Assembly: GCA_964462035.1 (NCBI GenBank)
Contig: CAYXAP010000026.1
Coordinates: forward strand, 49,818-113,817
Source: UBA1660 sp964462035
GTDB lineage: Bacteria; Myxococcota_A; Polyangia; Polyangiales; Houyiibacteriaceae
DNA: 64,000 bases
Direction: 5' to 3'
The notes beneath the pieces were generated by a model, which was not told the origin of the DNA, did not search any database, and worked only from the letters and a program-made list of their open reading frames with translations. A program made the translations under genes and the position numbers. Positions 6,837 through 18,208 of the stretch are shown piece after piece; the first letter of the stretch is position 1; the number at the start of each line of letters is the position of its first letter.

Positions 6837-7975
6837 GCGACTGGATCGCGGCGCTCGGTGAGCGTGGGCGGCCCTTCGCGGCGGCGGCGCGCGCGTTCGT
6901 CCAGTGGCGGGGCGGACCGAGGGACGCACGCGGCACGAGCGCCGTCGCATGGCTCGCCGAGACGCTCGACGACTTCGCCCACGACGAAGACGCGCCGCCC
7001 GACGACGACGCCCGCTTCCTCGAGCAGGCGGGCGCGTATCTGGGGCTCCTGCTCATCGATCACCTCGGCGGCGAGTGCTCGAGCCACGACCAGCAGCACC
7101 ACGTGCACCTCGGGCCCGAGCCTGCGCCCGGCACCTTCGATCCCTTCGCAGCCATCGACACCGCGCTCGACGCCAACGACCCGCACGACGCGCTCGTCGA
7201 GTCGCTCCGCGAGGCGGAGGCCGAGGCCCGCGGCAAGGGTCCCTCGAGCCGCTGCGTCGTCGCCTTCCGCCAGGCGCTCGCCAGCGCGCGCCCCGACCGT
7301 CGCGTCGAGCGCCGCCACGGCCTCGACCTCGCCCTCGACGACGGCACCGAGATCGACCTCGAGCGGCTCCGCGCCGCCGAGGACGCCCACGTCGCGGCCG
7401 CGCGGCTGGTGTCGCTGCTGCCTGGCGGCGCGGCGGTGCACCTCGAGTGGACCGAAGCCGAGAGCCGCCTGTACCCGCGCCTCGTCGGCGAAGCCTTCGT
7501 CGCCGAGCTCGGCGAGCGCGGCGACGCGCTGCAGCTGAGGCCTCTCGTCGGCGACATCCACGTCGCGCTCCAGCTCCGCTATCCCGGCCGCTCCCGCTTC
7601 ATCCGCCGCGACGAGGTCGACCGCTGGCTCGATGGTGGCCACGACCCCGCCGGCGCCGCGCTCGCGAACCTCCGCGACGCGGCCGAGCGCCTCGACGTCC
7701 GGAGCGTCGACGACCACGTCTTCAAGCTGACCACCGGCGACGCCCTCGACGCCGCCCGCCTGCTCCTCCCCAAGCTCGCCGACGAGCTCGAGGGCCGCCT
7801 CGGCCGCCCCTTCCTCGCCGCGGTGCCGCACCGCGACGTGCTCCTCCTCGCCAAGGACGACTTCGCCGCCGAGCGCGCCCTGGCGCGCCACGCCAAGGAG
7901 CTCCACGACCGCGCGCCCCACCCCATCGCCGCCCACCTGCTCCAAGTCGACGGCACCCGGATCACCGAAGGCTGA
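6833..7975 (+). CDS. Unknown protein, DUF1444-like C-terminal region, apparent CTG start
   Basis: A protein of about 380 residues. The reading frame is convincingly coding from 6833 onward (SDWIAALGERGRPFAAAARA), yet it contains no ATG, GTG or TTG until 7103. The only sensible start is CTG at 6833, overlapping the acyl-CoA dehydrogenase stop as CTGA, in parallel with the ATGA junctions of the two genes before it. The C-terminal part (DALDAARLLLPKLADELEG, then VPHRDVLLLAKDD) resembles the DUF1444/YtpQ pattern, but I hold that family call loosely. The function is unknown. If the GTG at 7103 were used, the first 90 residues would be lost. Confidence 0.7.
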   Translation: MSDWIAALGERGRPFAAAARAFVQWRGGPRDARGTSAVAWLAETLDDFAHDEDAPPDDDARFLEQAGAYLGLLLIDHLGGECSSHDQQHHVHLGPEPAPGTFDPFAAIDTALDANDPHDALVESLREAEAEARGKGPSSRCVVAFRQALASARPDRRVERRHGLDLALDDGTEIDLERLRAAEDAHVAAARLVSLLPGGAAVHLEWTEAESRLYPRLVGEAFVAELGERGDALQLRPLVGDIHVALQLRYPGRSRFIRRDEVDRWLDGGHDPAGAALANLRDAAERLDVRSVDDHVFKLTTGDALDAARLLLPKLADELEGRLGRPFLAAVPHRDVLLLAKDDFAAERALARHAKELHDRAPHPIAAHLLQVDGTRITEG

Positions 7976-8051
7976 CGCGACGCACCGAGCGGCTACGCCG
8001 CGAGCCCTTCAGGTTTTTGGGGGAACGAGGAGCGATTCACTCGCGACGAGT

Positions 8052-8076
8052 GGGGGGATTTTCTCAAAATCCCCCC
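8052..8076. terminator. Strong hairpin between convergent genes
   Basis: GGGGGGATTTT-CTC-AAAATCCCCCC is a perfect 11-bp stem with a 3-base loop, lying between the plus-strand gene ending at 7975 and the minus-strand kinase ending at 8083. The A/T inner stem gives either strand a short U-run within the hairpin but there is no long trailing U-tract. It is best read as a bidirectional terminator or mRNA 3'-end stabiliser. Confidence 0.55.
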
Positions 8077-8082
8077 AAGAAC

Positions 8083-9237
8083 TCAGTCGTCTTCGGTCGG
8101 GCGGGGGCGGACGCCGCTGCGGACGCCGAAGTCGAAGTCGCTCGGGTCCAGCGGTGCTTCGCCGCCGAAGACGTCGCCCTGCGCCTGCTCGGCGAAGGCT
8201 GCGAGCTCTTGCTCGAGGAGCTCGGCCACCGCGAACGGGCGCTCTTCCTTCGGCTTCTCTCGCTGGGCCTGCGCCAGGTGCAGACCGACGAGGAGCGAGA
8301 CGTCGCGGGAGCCGACCTCGCGGTCGATGGCCTGAATCTGTTCGTCGAGGGCGTCGACCAGGGCGTGGCCGCTGCCGAAGCGGGAATCCGGGAAGGGAAC
8401 GAGGAGCTTGTCGAGCACCGCCGCGACCCCGCGGGGGACGCTGGGGTTCACCTTTCGGATGTCGGGGACCACGCAGCGGGCGACCAGGCGCACGGTCTCC
8501 TGGTCGTCTTTGCCACGGAAGAGGCGCCGGCCGGCGAGCATCTCCCAGAGCACGATGCCCGCGGCGAAGAGATCGATGCGGTGATCGGGATCGCTCCGTC
8601 GGATCACCTCTGGTGCCAGGTAGCCGATCTTCCCGCCGACCTGGTTCTCGTCCCGTTGATGGGCGTGGACCTCGGCGTCCGCCAACCCGAAGTCGGTCAG
8701 CTTCACCTCGCCCTTCCGGCCGAGGAGGATGTTGTGAGGTGATACGTCGCGGTGGATGATCCCGAGGTGGTTGCCCTGCCCGTCCACGGCCGTGTGGACG
8801 TACGCGAGCGCCTTGGCGAGCTCGCGCGTGATGTGCAGGGCCGCCGGGATCGGGAAGCATGCGTTGCGCTTGTGGGCGCGCTCGACCAGCCCCTTGAGCG
8901 AGTCACCGTCGACCAGCTCCATGACCATGATGTAGGTCTTGCCGACGTTCCGGGCGTCGTAGACGCGGACGATGTTCCGGTGGCGGAGCAACATCCCGAG
9001 GCGTGCTTCGTCCTCGAACATGGCGCGGAAGAGGTCGTCGCCGATCTGCGGCAGCACGCGCTTGATCGCGACCTGATGACTGGTGCCGTCTTCGAAGATG
9101 GCCTCCGCGCGCCACACCTCCGCCATCCCGCCGACCGCGATGCGGCTGATCGGGCGGTAGCGCGTCGGGGCGCGCCGCAGCTGCGAGGAGATGCGGGCCA
9201 TCGGGGGCAGCATCGGCCACCGATGGGGGTCGGTCAA
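8083..9237 (-). CDS. Serine/threonine protein kinase
   Basis: About 384 residues. The Hanks-type kinase domain spans about residues 26-290: Gly-loop IAVGGMAEVWRAE, catalytic HRDVSPHN (about 160) and DFGLAD (about 181), then LAPEVIRRSD as the activation-segment end. There is no transmembrane helix, and the C-terminal 90 residues are acidic and probably disordered, so it looks soluble. Three starts are possible: TTG at 9237, which overlaps the methyltransferase stop as TTGA, and ATG at 9213 or 9201. No strong ribosome-binding site separates them; all leave the kinase domain whole. Coupling to the upstream methyltransferase gene is close. Confidence 0.92.
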   Translation of the reverse strand: MTDPHRWPMLPPMARISSQLRRAPTRYRPISRIAVGGMAEVWRAEAIFEDGTSHQVAIKRVLPQIGDDLFRAMFEDEARLGMLLRHRNIVRVYDARNVGKTYIMVMELVDGDSLKGLVERAHKRNACFPIPAALHITRELAKALAYVHTAVDGQGNHLGIIHRDVSPHNILLGRKGEVKLTDFGLADAEVHAHQRDENQVGGKIGYLAPEVIRRSDPDHRIDLFAAGIVLWEMLAGRRLFRGKDDQETVRLVARCVVPDIRKVNPSVPRGVAAVLDKLLVPFPDSRFGSGHALVDALDEQIQAIDREVGSRDVSLLVGLHLAQAQREKPKEERPFAVAELLEQELAAFAEQAQGDVFGGEAPLDPSDFDFGVRSGVRPRPTEDD

Positions 9238-11021
9238 TGGTCGGCGAGGAGCGAGCGCACGAGTGCGTCGCTCTCACGGCGCAACGAGAGCAGGCGTGCC
9301 GGACCGGTCACGATTCGGTGGCCGAGCTCCAGCTCGCTCTCTCCCTGCTCCTCGAACGCTGCCGCGAGCGCCTCGCCCAGCGGAACCAGGGTGTCGATGA
9401 CGTCGGTCTCGACCGGCAACCGTGGGTAGTCCCGGCGGAGCGCGTCGCCGAAGCGCTCCTGGTAGCTCTCGGCCGAGAGCACCGCGAGCGCGAAGGCGGC
9501 GGCTCGATCGCGATCGCCGAAGGCCGCGGCGGCCACCTCGGAGAGGTTCGGCTCGCCCTCGGGCGTGCGCGCCGGAAACGCCCGGGTGCGGCAGCTCGAG
9601 CGCGACGAGAAGTAGCAGTTGTCGACCAGCTCTCGGGTAGCCGCCACGTGCCGCCACGGCTTCTCGCCCCGGTCCTTGCGCACCGAGAGCAGCGCCCAAC
9701 CGCCGTGGTCCATCGCCCGAGCGAGCGCGGGGCGCGGCCGGTGGCAGAGGGGCCGCAGCGTCACGAACGCCCGGGTGTCGAAGGGGCGGTAGGCGAGCGC
9801 TCGGATCCAGCCGTTGCCGCCTGGGTCCTGCTCCAGCGCTGCACGCACCACCTCGCGGGCCGCTTCCGGATCGTAGTGGCTCTGGCCGCGCTCGATCTTC
9901 TCCAGATCCGGCCGACGCAGCGCGAGCGCGAACGCCTGCATCCGCCCCAGCAACGTCTCCCGGTCCGGCCCGACCACCACGTCGTCGCGATTGGTCTGTA
10001 CGCCCTCGCGATGGAAGGGGAAGAGCTCCGGCAGCGAGAGCCACCCTTCGGGAAAGCCCTCGCCCGCGGGCACGAAGAAGACCATCGGCGCCTTCGGCTG
10101 CAGGGGCGCGTGATCGACCGCGTTCGACTCGAGGGCCCGGAGCTTGTCGTCCGCGCTTCCGCGCAGCCGCGCGTGGGACACGGTGGCCCGCGCCCCCCCA
10201 CCGGCGTGGACCGCCACCGTCACCGCCACCGAAGGCCGAACGCCGAAGACGTTCTCGTCGCGCTCGCCATCGCGAGCCACGAGCGAGCTGCCGCCCAGGT
10301 CGGTCACCTCGATCGCTCGAAAGCGCGACCAGAGGAAGCCGCGAACGCCCCGATGGACCGGACCGTCCAGGTAGGAGCCGTTGGTGATCAGCGCGAGCGC
10401 GCCGCTCCCGGCCCGCAGGACCACCTCCGCCGACCAGCGGAGGAAGCGCACGTAGGCGTCCGAGAGCACGCCGATCTTCCGCTCCTCGAGCGCGCTCCCG
10501 TCGACCTCTCGGCGAAAGTCCTGGAGCAGCTCGTCGGTCAGGGCTCGCTCGCTCGCCCCCTTCGCCCAGCCACCGACCCAGGGAGGGTTCCCCACCACCA
10601 GCACCGGCCCGTCGATCGAAGGGATCGACGCCAGCGTGTCCGCCACTTGGAGCTCGGCGCCGTCCAGCACCCGGCGCGCAGCATCGATGGCACCCGGGTC
10701 CCGGTCGATGCCGATCAGCCGGCCGGTCGCCCCGAGAGCCCGCGCAGAGGCCAGGAAGGCCCCGGTGCCGACCGCGGGGTCGACGATCGTCAGCGCCGGG
10801 TCGGTCAGACCCACGAGCCCGTGCTCCCGGAGGGCCGCGTCGCCCCGGCGGAGGACGTAGCGGCAGATCGCCGCGGGAGTGTGGACGATGCCGTGCTGGT
10901 CACGAGCCGCGCGCTCGATTTCGCCATCACGAACGCTCGCCGCCGTCGCGGCGCGCGCCTCGAGGTCCTCGTTCTGGTCGGAATCGCGGTCCGCCGATGG
11001 CATCGCTGGACCATAGGCCAT
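9234..11021 (-). CDS. Orphan N6-adenine DNA methyltransferase, type ISP-like (Eco57I class)
   Basis: A 595-residue protein. Residues about 45-330 form an adenine methyltransferase: motif I region IVDPAVGTGAFLASARALG, catalytic motif IV GNPPWVGGW, then ALITNGSYLDGPVHRGVRGF and RDENVFGVRPSVAV. These segments match, from memory, the methylase part of type ISP restriction enzymes such as LlaBIII. The following part (FPFHREGVQTNRDDVVVG and onward) resembles their target-recognition domain. The helicase and nuclease parts of a type ISP enzyme are absent, and no restriction partner is adjacent. The only coupled neighbour is the downstream Ser/Thr kinase (4-base overlap). An ATG at 11003 is an alternative start. 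Confidence 0.85.
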   Translation of the reverse strand: MAYGPAMPSADRDSDQNEDLEARAATAASVRDGEIERAARDQHGIVHTPAAICRYVLRRGDAALREHGLVGLTDPALTIVDPAVGTGAFLASARALGATGRLIGIDRDPGAIDAARRVLDGAELQVADTLASIPSIDGPVLVVGNPPWVGGWAKGASERALTDELLQDFRREVDGSALEERKIGVLSDAYVRFLRWSAEVVLRAGSGALALITNGSYLDGPVHRGVRGFLWSRFRAIEVTDLGGSSLVARDGERDENVFGVRPSVAVTVAVHAGGGARATVSHARLRGSADDKLRALESNAVDHAPLQPKAPMVFFVPAGEGFPEGWLSLPELFPFHREGVQTNRDDVVVGPDRETLLGRMQAFALALRRPDLEKIERGQSHYDPEAAREVVRAALEQDPGGNGWIRALAYRPFDTRAFVTLRPLCHRPRPALARAMDHGGWALLSVRKDRGEKPWRHVAATRELVDNCYFSSRSSCRTRAFPARTPEGEPNLSEVAAAAFGDRDRAAAFALAVLSAESYQERFGDALRRDYPRLPVETDVIDTLVPLGEALAAAFEEQGESELELGHRIVTGPARLLSLRRESDALVRSLLADH

Positions 11022-11239
11022 CGGCTCGGGGCGTGCGCTCCGAGATTCCCCTCGCCGTTCGTGGAGGGTCCTCGCGAGGGGGAATTCGGGCGGGGGCTCC
11101 CCGGGCCCTCACTTTGAGCGGTCTCACGCCCGCGTGGGGGGCCACGCGTCTCGTGCTGGCGGGGGTGGGAGGCTGTGTGATATGCGCCCCCGAGCCGTGA
11201 GGGTGAACCACCAGCGCGGATCGGGAGGCTGTAAAGACT

Positions 11240-12169
11240 ATGCGGAAGAACCTTGCTCGATTGATTGCTCTCGGCTTCTTGGCCGCGAGCGCCACGGCTG
11301 GCGCTCAGTGGGACCCGGAGAGCGGTGACACCGGACAGTGGCAGCCGCCGCCGGAGGAGCAGCCCCCGCCCCAGCAGCAGCAGCCCCCGCCTCAGCAGCA
11401 GCAGCAGCCCCCGCCCCAGGAGACCCCGTGGGGTGGCCAGCAGCAGCCCCCGCCCCAGCAGCAGCAGTCCAGCTGGGGTCAGCAGCCGGAAGAGCCGCCC
11501 CCCGCGACCACGGAGCCGGCCGGCGACACCGATCACTCGAAGGTCTCCTTCGGCGTGAGCTTCATCGGCTTCGAGCGCTTCGCCCTCGAGCCGGTCGACA
11601 TGCTCATGAACCCGGACGACGGCCCCTTCCAGCTCGGCATCACCACCGTCGGCGTTCGTCTCTGGATCAGCGAGATGCTCGGCCTGGACATCGGTCTCGG
11701 CCTCGGCATCAAGACCGACAGCTACTCGAACGACAACCCCGCGGGCCCCTCGGTCCAGACGGGCCGTGACGGCGCCTTCGGGCTTCGGGTCCACGTCGGC
11801 CTGCCGGTCGCCCTCCAGACCTACGAGCACTTCAACATCCTCCTCATCCCCGAGGTCGGCTTCACCTACGCCAGCACCACGTTCATCGTGGACCCGACGG
11901 ACGTGAGCGCGGCCTCGGACGTCGACGTCAGCGCGATCGCGCTCGACGTGGGCATCAAGGTCGGTGGCGAGCTCCACTTCGGCTTCTGGGGCGTGCCCAA
12001 CCTCTCGCTGCAGGCCACCATCGGCCTCGGCCTCCGCTACGCCTCGCGCACCGCGGAGAACTCGCTCGACTTCGCCGCCGGCGGCTTCGGCGTGACCAGC
12101 TCGGGCATCTCGCTGCAGACCCTCGGTCAGCAGCTCGGCTCCTCGGTTCGGATCAACTACTACTTCTGA
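11240..12169 (+). CDS. Predicted outer-membrane beta-barrel protein with Pro/Gln linker
   Basis: A 309-residue secreted protein. Residues 1-23 are a signal peptide (MRKNLARLIALGFLAASATA, cleavage near AGA-Q). A low-complexity Pro/Gln linker follows (about residues 34-80), and the rest has alternating amphipathic strands ending in the aromatic VRINYYF, as expected for an outer-membrane barrel. The ATG at 11240 has a GGGAGG element 11 bases upstream. A strong terminator follows the gene, so it is probably monocistronic. I cannot assign a substrate; a structural or surface role is plausible. Confidence 0.72.
   Translation: MRKNLARLIALGFLAASATAGAQWDPESGDTGQWQPPPEEQPPPQQQQPPPQQQQQPPPQETPWGGQQQPPPQQQQSSWGQQPEEPPPATTEPAGDTDHSKVSFGVSFIGFERFALEPVDMLMNPDDGPFQLGITTVGVRLWISEMLGLDIGLGLGIKTDSYSNDNPAGPSVQTGRDGAFGLRVHVGLPVALQTYEHFNILLIPEVGFTYASTTFIVDPTDVSAASDVDVSAIALDVGIKVGGELHFGFWGVPNLSLQATIGLGLRYASRTAENSLDFAAGGFGVTSSGISLQTLGQQLGSSVRINYYF
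11340..11475. repeat. CAG/CCC-rich low-complexity repeat in the linker
   Basis: An array of CAGCAGCAG and CCCCCGCC units encoding PPPQQQQ-type blocks in the outer-membrane-like protein. All units are multiples of three, so length variation would keep the frame. Confidence 0.65.
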
Positions 12170-12191
12170 GCCGCGCTCGAGCGTCGCGAAG

Positions 12192-12221
12192 CGCCGGACC
12201 CGCGTGCGGGCCCGGCGTTTT
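12192..12221 (+). terminator. Rho-independent terminator
   Basis: The stem CGCCGGACCCG / CGGGCCCGGCG (one A-C mismatch) with loop CGTG is followed by TTTT, beginning 23 bases after the stop of the outer-membrane-like gene. Confidence 0.75.
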
Positions 12222-12247
12222 CGCGTTCTGAGCCAGACCTCGCGCCC

Positions 12248-12276
12248 TTGACAGTGGCGCCTCTCCCACGAATGAA
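12248..12276 (+). promoter_or_regulatory. Possible sigma-70 type promoter for the radical SAM gene
   Basis: A perfect TTGACA at 12248-12253 lies between the terminator at 12192-12221 and the ATG at 12288, where a promoter is needed. The hexamer 17 bases later (AATGAA) is a poor -10, so the assignment is tentative. Confidence 0.3.
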
Positions 12277-12287
12277 GAGGGATCACC

Positions 12288-15100
<2,813 letters not shown>

Positions 15101-15104
<4 letters not shown>

Positions 15105-15718
15105 GCCGCTTCGACCTGCTCAAGAGCTGGATCCGCGTCGGCGCCGACCGCGCGAAGGAAGGCATCGACGCCGTCCGGCCCGTCGGGGCGCTGCGCCGCG
15201 TGGTCGGCGAGCTCCGCAAGCAGCGGCTCGTGGTCCCCGAGAGCGTGCTGAGCAACGCCATCGCCCACGCGCCGGGCGTGCTCGCCGCGAACGCCACCGC
15301 TCGCCGCGGGCAGATCCAGTTCGACGCCCGCTTCGCCGATGGCGAGCTCGCGTGCGCGCTCGAGTTCTTCGGAACCCGCTTCGCGCCACGCGGCGCCAAG
15401 GAGATCACCTTTCGGGTCCACCCCGCCGGCAGCGCTCGCGACGGCCGCGTGCGCGACCTGACCGGCGCCATCGCGGGCGTGATCGCGCGGGGGCTCTGGC
15501 CGATGGCGATTCCGCCCGGCAAGCCGCTGCACGGCGCCATCGTCGACCGTGAGGGCGACGACCTGGTGCGGGTCGACCTGCGCAGTGTGCCCGCGGTACG
15601 CGATGCGCTCGGCAACGGCCCGATGGCGCTCGTCCTCGAGGCGATCGAGCTCAAGCGCATCGACACGGTGGACGGAGAGATGCTCCTCCACCTCAAGCTC
15701 CCGGGGCTGAACCTCTGA
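15101..15718 (+). CDS. Unknown protein coupled to the radical SAM gene
   Basis: A 205-residue soluble protein starting at GTG within the GTGA overlap with the radical SAM gene. It has an N-terminal helix (FDLLKSWIRVGADRAKEG), a central beta-rich part and a C-terminal strand pair ending in LHLKLPGLNL. No signal peptide, membrane helix or known motif was recognised. Tight coupling suggests it works with, or is a target of, the fused radical SAM protein, but that is inference only. It ends four bases from the convergent PAP2 gene. Confidence 0.65.
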
Positions 15719-15722
15719 CCGA

Positions 15723-16541
15723 CTACCAGCCGCGCTGGGTGATGACCGGCGCCGGCTCGGGCCGCGGCAGCTTCCGCGGATAGACGTAGACCGGGAAGAC
15801 GAACCCCGCGAGGAAGCCGACCGCCGCGCCGGCGATCACGTCCGAGACGTAGTGGCGCTCGCTGACCATGCGCAGCGCACCGGTCAGGCTGGCGAGCACC
15901 AGCGACGCGACGCACTCGACCCTTCCGAGCGGACTCAGCCCTCGGAGTCGCTGGTGCGCACAGACGAGCGACGCACCGGTGAACGACGCGCTGGTGTGGC
16001 CGCTGATGAACCCGCGGTAGCGGCTATCGCTGTCGCACTCCGGCGCGTAGTCGGGGTCGCCACGGCACCCCTCATCGTAGGGGCGCGCCCGCCGGAAACC
16101 GATCTTGGTGGCCACCACGACCAACGTCTGTGCCGAGAAAGCGAGCGCGTCGGTGGTCAGCAGCCGATAGGCGTCGCGGGAAGGGCTCGGGCCATCCCGC
16201 CAGAGGACCGCGTCGAGCACCGGCGCCGCGAAGAGCGAGTAGAGGAAGACGTCGCTCGCGAGGTCGGCCCGCTCTCGTCCCTCGTGGGTGTCGCGCACCC
16301 AGGGCCCGAAGGCCTCGTCGACGGGACCGACACGCGTCCAACCGGAGCCGTCGACGTCGACGGCGGCCTCGATCGTCAGAGCCATCCCGAAGAGCGGCAC
16401 CGAGAGCGCCCACGGCCACCAGTCGAGTTCGTCGTCGTCGCTCTCGAGCAGCGGCTCCCGCTCGGCCGGCTGCGCGGACGCCAGCGAGCCGCCGCAGAGC
16501 AGGCAGACCAGGGCGGTCCGCGCAATCAATCCGCGCGCCAT
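15723..16541 (-). CDS. PAP2-family phosphatase, exported
   Basis: About 272 residues. The ATG at 16541 gives a clean signal peptide or anchor (ARGLIARTALVCLLCGGSLA); the frame is open upstream but reads into GlpD. The three phosphatidic acid phosphatase type 2 motifs are visible in order: KIGFRRARP, SGHTSAS, and RMVSERHYVSDVIAG with the catalytic His and Asp. Several hydrophobic helices follow the pattern of membrane PAP2 enzymes. It would dephosphorylate a lipid phosphate on the outer face of the membrane. It overlaps glpD by 16 bases, and since GlpD consumes glycerol 3-phosphate, a shared link to glycerophospholipid turnover is reasonable. Confidence 0.85.
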   Translation of the reverse strand: MARGLIARTALVCLLCGGSLASAQPAEREPLLESDDDELDWWPWALSVPLFGMALTIEAAVDVDGSGWTRVGPVDEAFGPWVRDTHEGRERADLASDVFLYSLFAAPVLDAVLWRDGPSPSRDAYRLLTTDALAFSAQTLVVVATKIGFRRARPYDEGCRGDPDYAPECDSDSRYRGFISGHTSASFTGASLVCAHQRLRGLSPLGRVECVASLVLASLTGALRMVSERHYVSDVIAGAAVGFLAGFVFPVYVYPRKLPRPEPAPVITQRGW

Positions 16542-18208
16542 CGCCGCGAACGCTCGACCTCTTCTCGATAAGCGGCGACGGATCCCGTCCGCTCCGCCTC
16601 GCTCCACCCGAGGAGCTCGCCCATGCGACCCGCGACCATCTCGGCCACCCCGAGCGCCTGGTCGAGGTCCCGGTAGAAGAGCTGCGTCCGGCGGATGAGC
16701 ACGTCACTGACCGTGGCGGCCAGCTCCTTGGTCACGGCCCAGTCGATCTGCGCCACGATCTCCGGGCGCCCCTCGACGATCCGCGCCTGCGCGCTCTCGT
16801 CTTCGGCGGCGGCCCGCGCCAGCGGGAGCGCGCGCATCCCGTAGGTGTTCGCGAGGTGGGCGCAGACGTCGTCGTCCAGCGTTCCGCGGGCAGCCTCGGA
16901 GACCATGCTCGCGACCTTCGAGTGGTCGTCGTCCGAGGGCCAGCCCTGACCCCCGGGCAGCGGCTCGCGCTCGGTGCGGGAGGCGCCGAGCTGCCCATGG
17001 CGCACGTGACCGGTCAGCCGGAGCAGGTCGACCGCGCGGTCCACCACTTCCGCGGACATCTTTCGGTAGGTGGTCAGCTTGCCCCCGGCGATGGTGAGCA
17101 ACCCGTCGCGACCGACCAGAATCTCGTGCTCGCGGCTCACGTCCGACTCGGACACGCCGGCGCCCTCGGCCGGCGCCACCAACGGACGCAGCCCGGCCCA
17201 GGTGGCGATCACGTCGGCGCGCTCGAGCGGATAGTCGGGGAAGTAGTGGTTGGCGGCCTCGAGCAGGTAGTCGACGTCCGAGCCGGTCGCGGCCACGTCG
17301 GCGGGGTCGCCCTGGAAGTCCGTGTCGGTCGTGCCGAGGTAGGTGCGGTCGCCCCAGGGCAGCGCGAAGAGCACGCGCTCGTCGGCGGGATGGAAGCAGG
17401 TGACCGCGTGCGCGACCGGGAGCTTCTCGTGGGTCACGACCGCGTGAATGCCCTTGGTCGGGCGCAGCACCGAACGCTTCGGCCGGCCCGGCACCGGGCT
17501 CAGCTCACGGACGCGGTCGCTCCACGGGCCGGTGGCGTTGATGACCACCTTGGCGCGGATCTCGCGGCGCTCGCTCTCGCCGAGGGTGTCCTCGACCTCC
17601 GCACCGCACACCCGCCCGTCGTCGCCCCGCAGGAAGCGGACGACCTTCGCGCCCGTCGCCACGGTCGCGCCGTTGGCGATCGCGTCGAGCGCGGTCTCGA
17701 GGGTCAGCCGCGCGTCGTCGGTCGAGCAGTCGTAGAAGAGCGGCGCGCCCTTCAGGCCGCGGGAGTCGAGCGTGGGCTCGACCTCGACGACCTCCTTCGG
17801 CTTGAGGTTCTTGTGGATCTTCGGGCTGCGGAAGAGGCTCAGGCCGTCGTAGAGCCACATGCCCGCGTTGATCACGAAGAGGTTGTGGCGGTCGCCCTCG
17901 TAGACCGGGAAGAGGAAGCCGAGTGGGTTTACGAGGTGCGGCGCGAGGTCCATGAGCACGCGCCGCTCGCTGACCGACTCGAAGACCATGCTGAACTCGT
18001 AGTGCTCGAGGTAGCGGAGCCCGCCGTGGACCAGCTTCGAGGAGCGTGAGCTCGTCCCGTAAGCCAGGTCCCGCATCTCGACGAGCGCGACGCTGAGCCC
18101 GCGACGAACGGCATCGCGCGCGACGCCCGAGCCGACGATGCCGCCTCCGACGACGAGCACGTCGACCTCGCCCCCCAGCTGTTCCCACATCTCTCGTCGC
18201 GTCGGCAT
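16526..18208 (-). CDS. glpD: Glycerol-3-phosphate dehydrogenase, FAD-dependent
   Basis: A 560-residue protein with the Rossmann FAD motif VDVLVVGGGIVGSGVARDA near the N-terminus. It also has the family signature SSRSSKLVHGGLRYLEHYEF, NATGPWSDRVRELS, and the C-terminal domain of the GlpA/GlpD family. It oxidises glycerol 3-phosphate to dihydroxyacetone phosphate at the membrane and feeds electrons to quinone. The start at 18208 is set by a strong AGGAGAGG element at 18212-18219. The frame is open further upstream to 18265, but that part is not protein-like. It is followed by the overlapping PAP2 gene. Confidence 0.94.
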   Translation of the reverse strand: MPTRREMWEQLGGEVDVLVVGGGIVGSGVARDAVRRGLSVALVEMRDLAYGTSSRSSKLVHGGLRYLEHYEFSMVFESVSERRVLMDLAPHLVNPLGFLFPVYEGDRHNLFVINAGMWLYDGLSLFRSPKIHKNLKPKEVVEVEPTLDSRGLKGAPLFYDCSTDDARLTLETALDAIANGATVATGAKVVRFLRGDDGRVCGAEVEDTLGESERREIRAKVVINATGPWSDRVRELSPVPGRPKRSVLRPTKGIHAVVTHEKLPVAHAVTCFHPADERVLFALPWGDRTYLGTTDTDFQGDPADVAATGSDVDYLLEAANHYFPDYPLERADVIATWAGLRPLVAPAEGAGVSESDVSREHEILVGRDGLLTIAGGKLTTYRKMSAEVVDRAVDLLRLTGHVRHGQLGASRTEREPLPGGQGWPSDDDHSKVASMVSEAARGTLDDDVCAHLANTYGMRALPLARAAAEDESAQARIVEGRPEIVAQIDWAVTKELAATVSDVLIRRTQLFYRDLDQALGVAEMVAGRMGELLGWSEAERTGSVAAYREEVERSRRWRAD

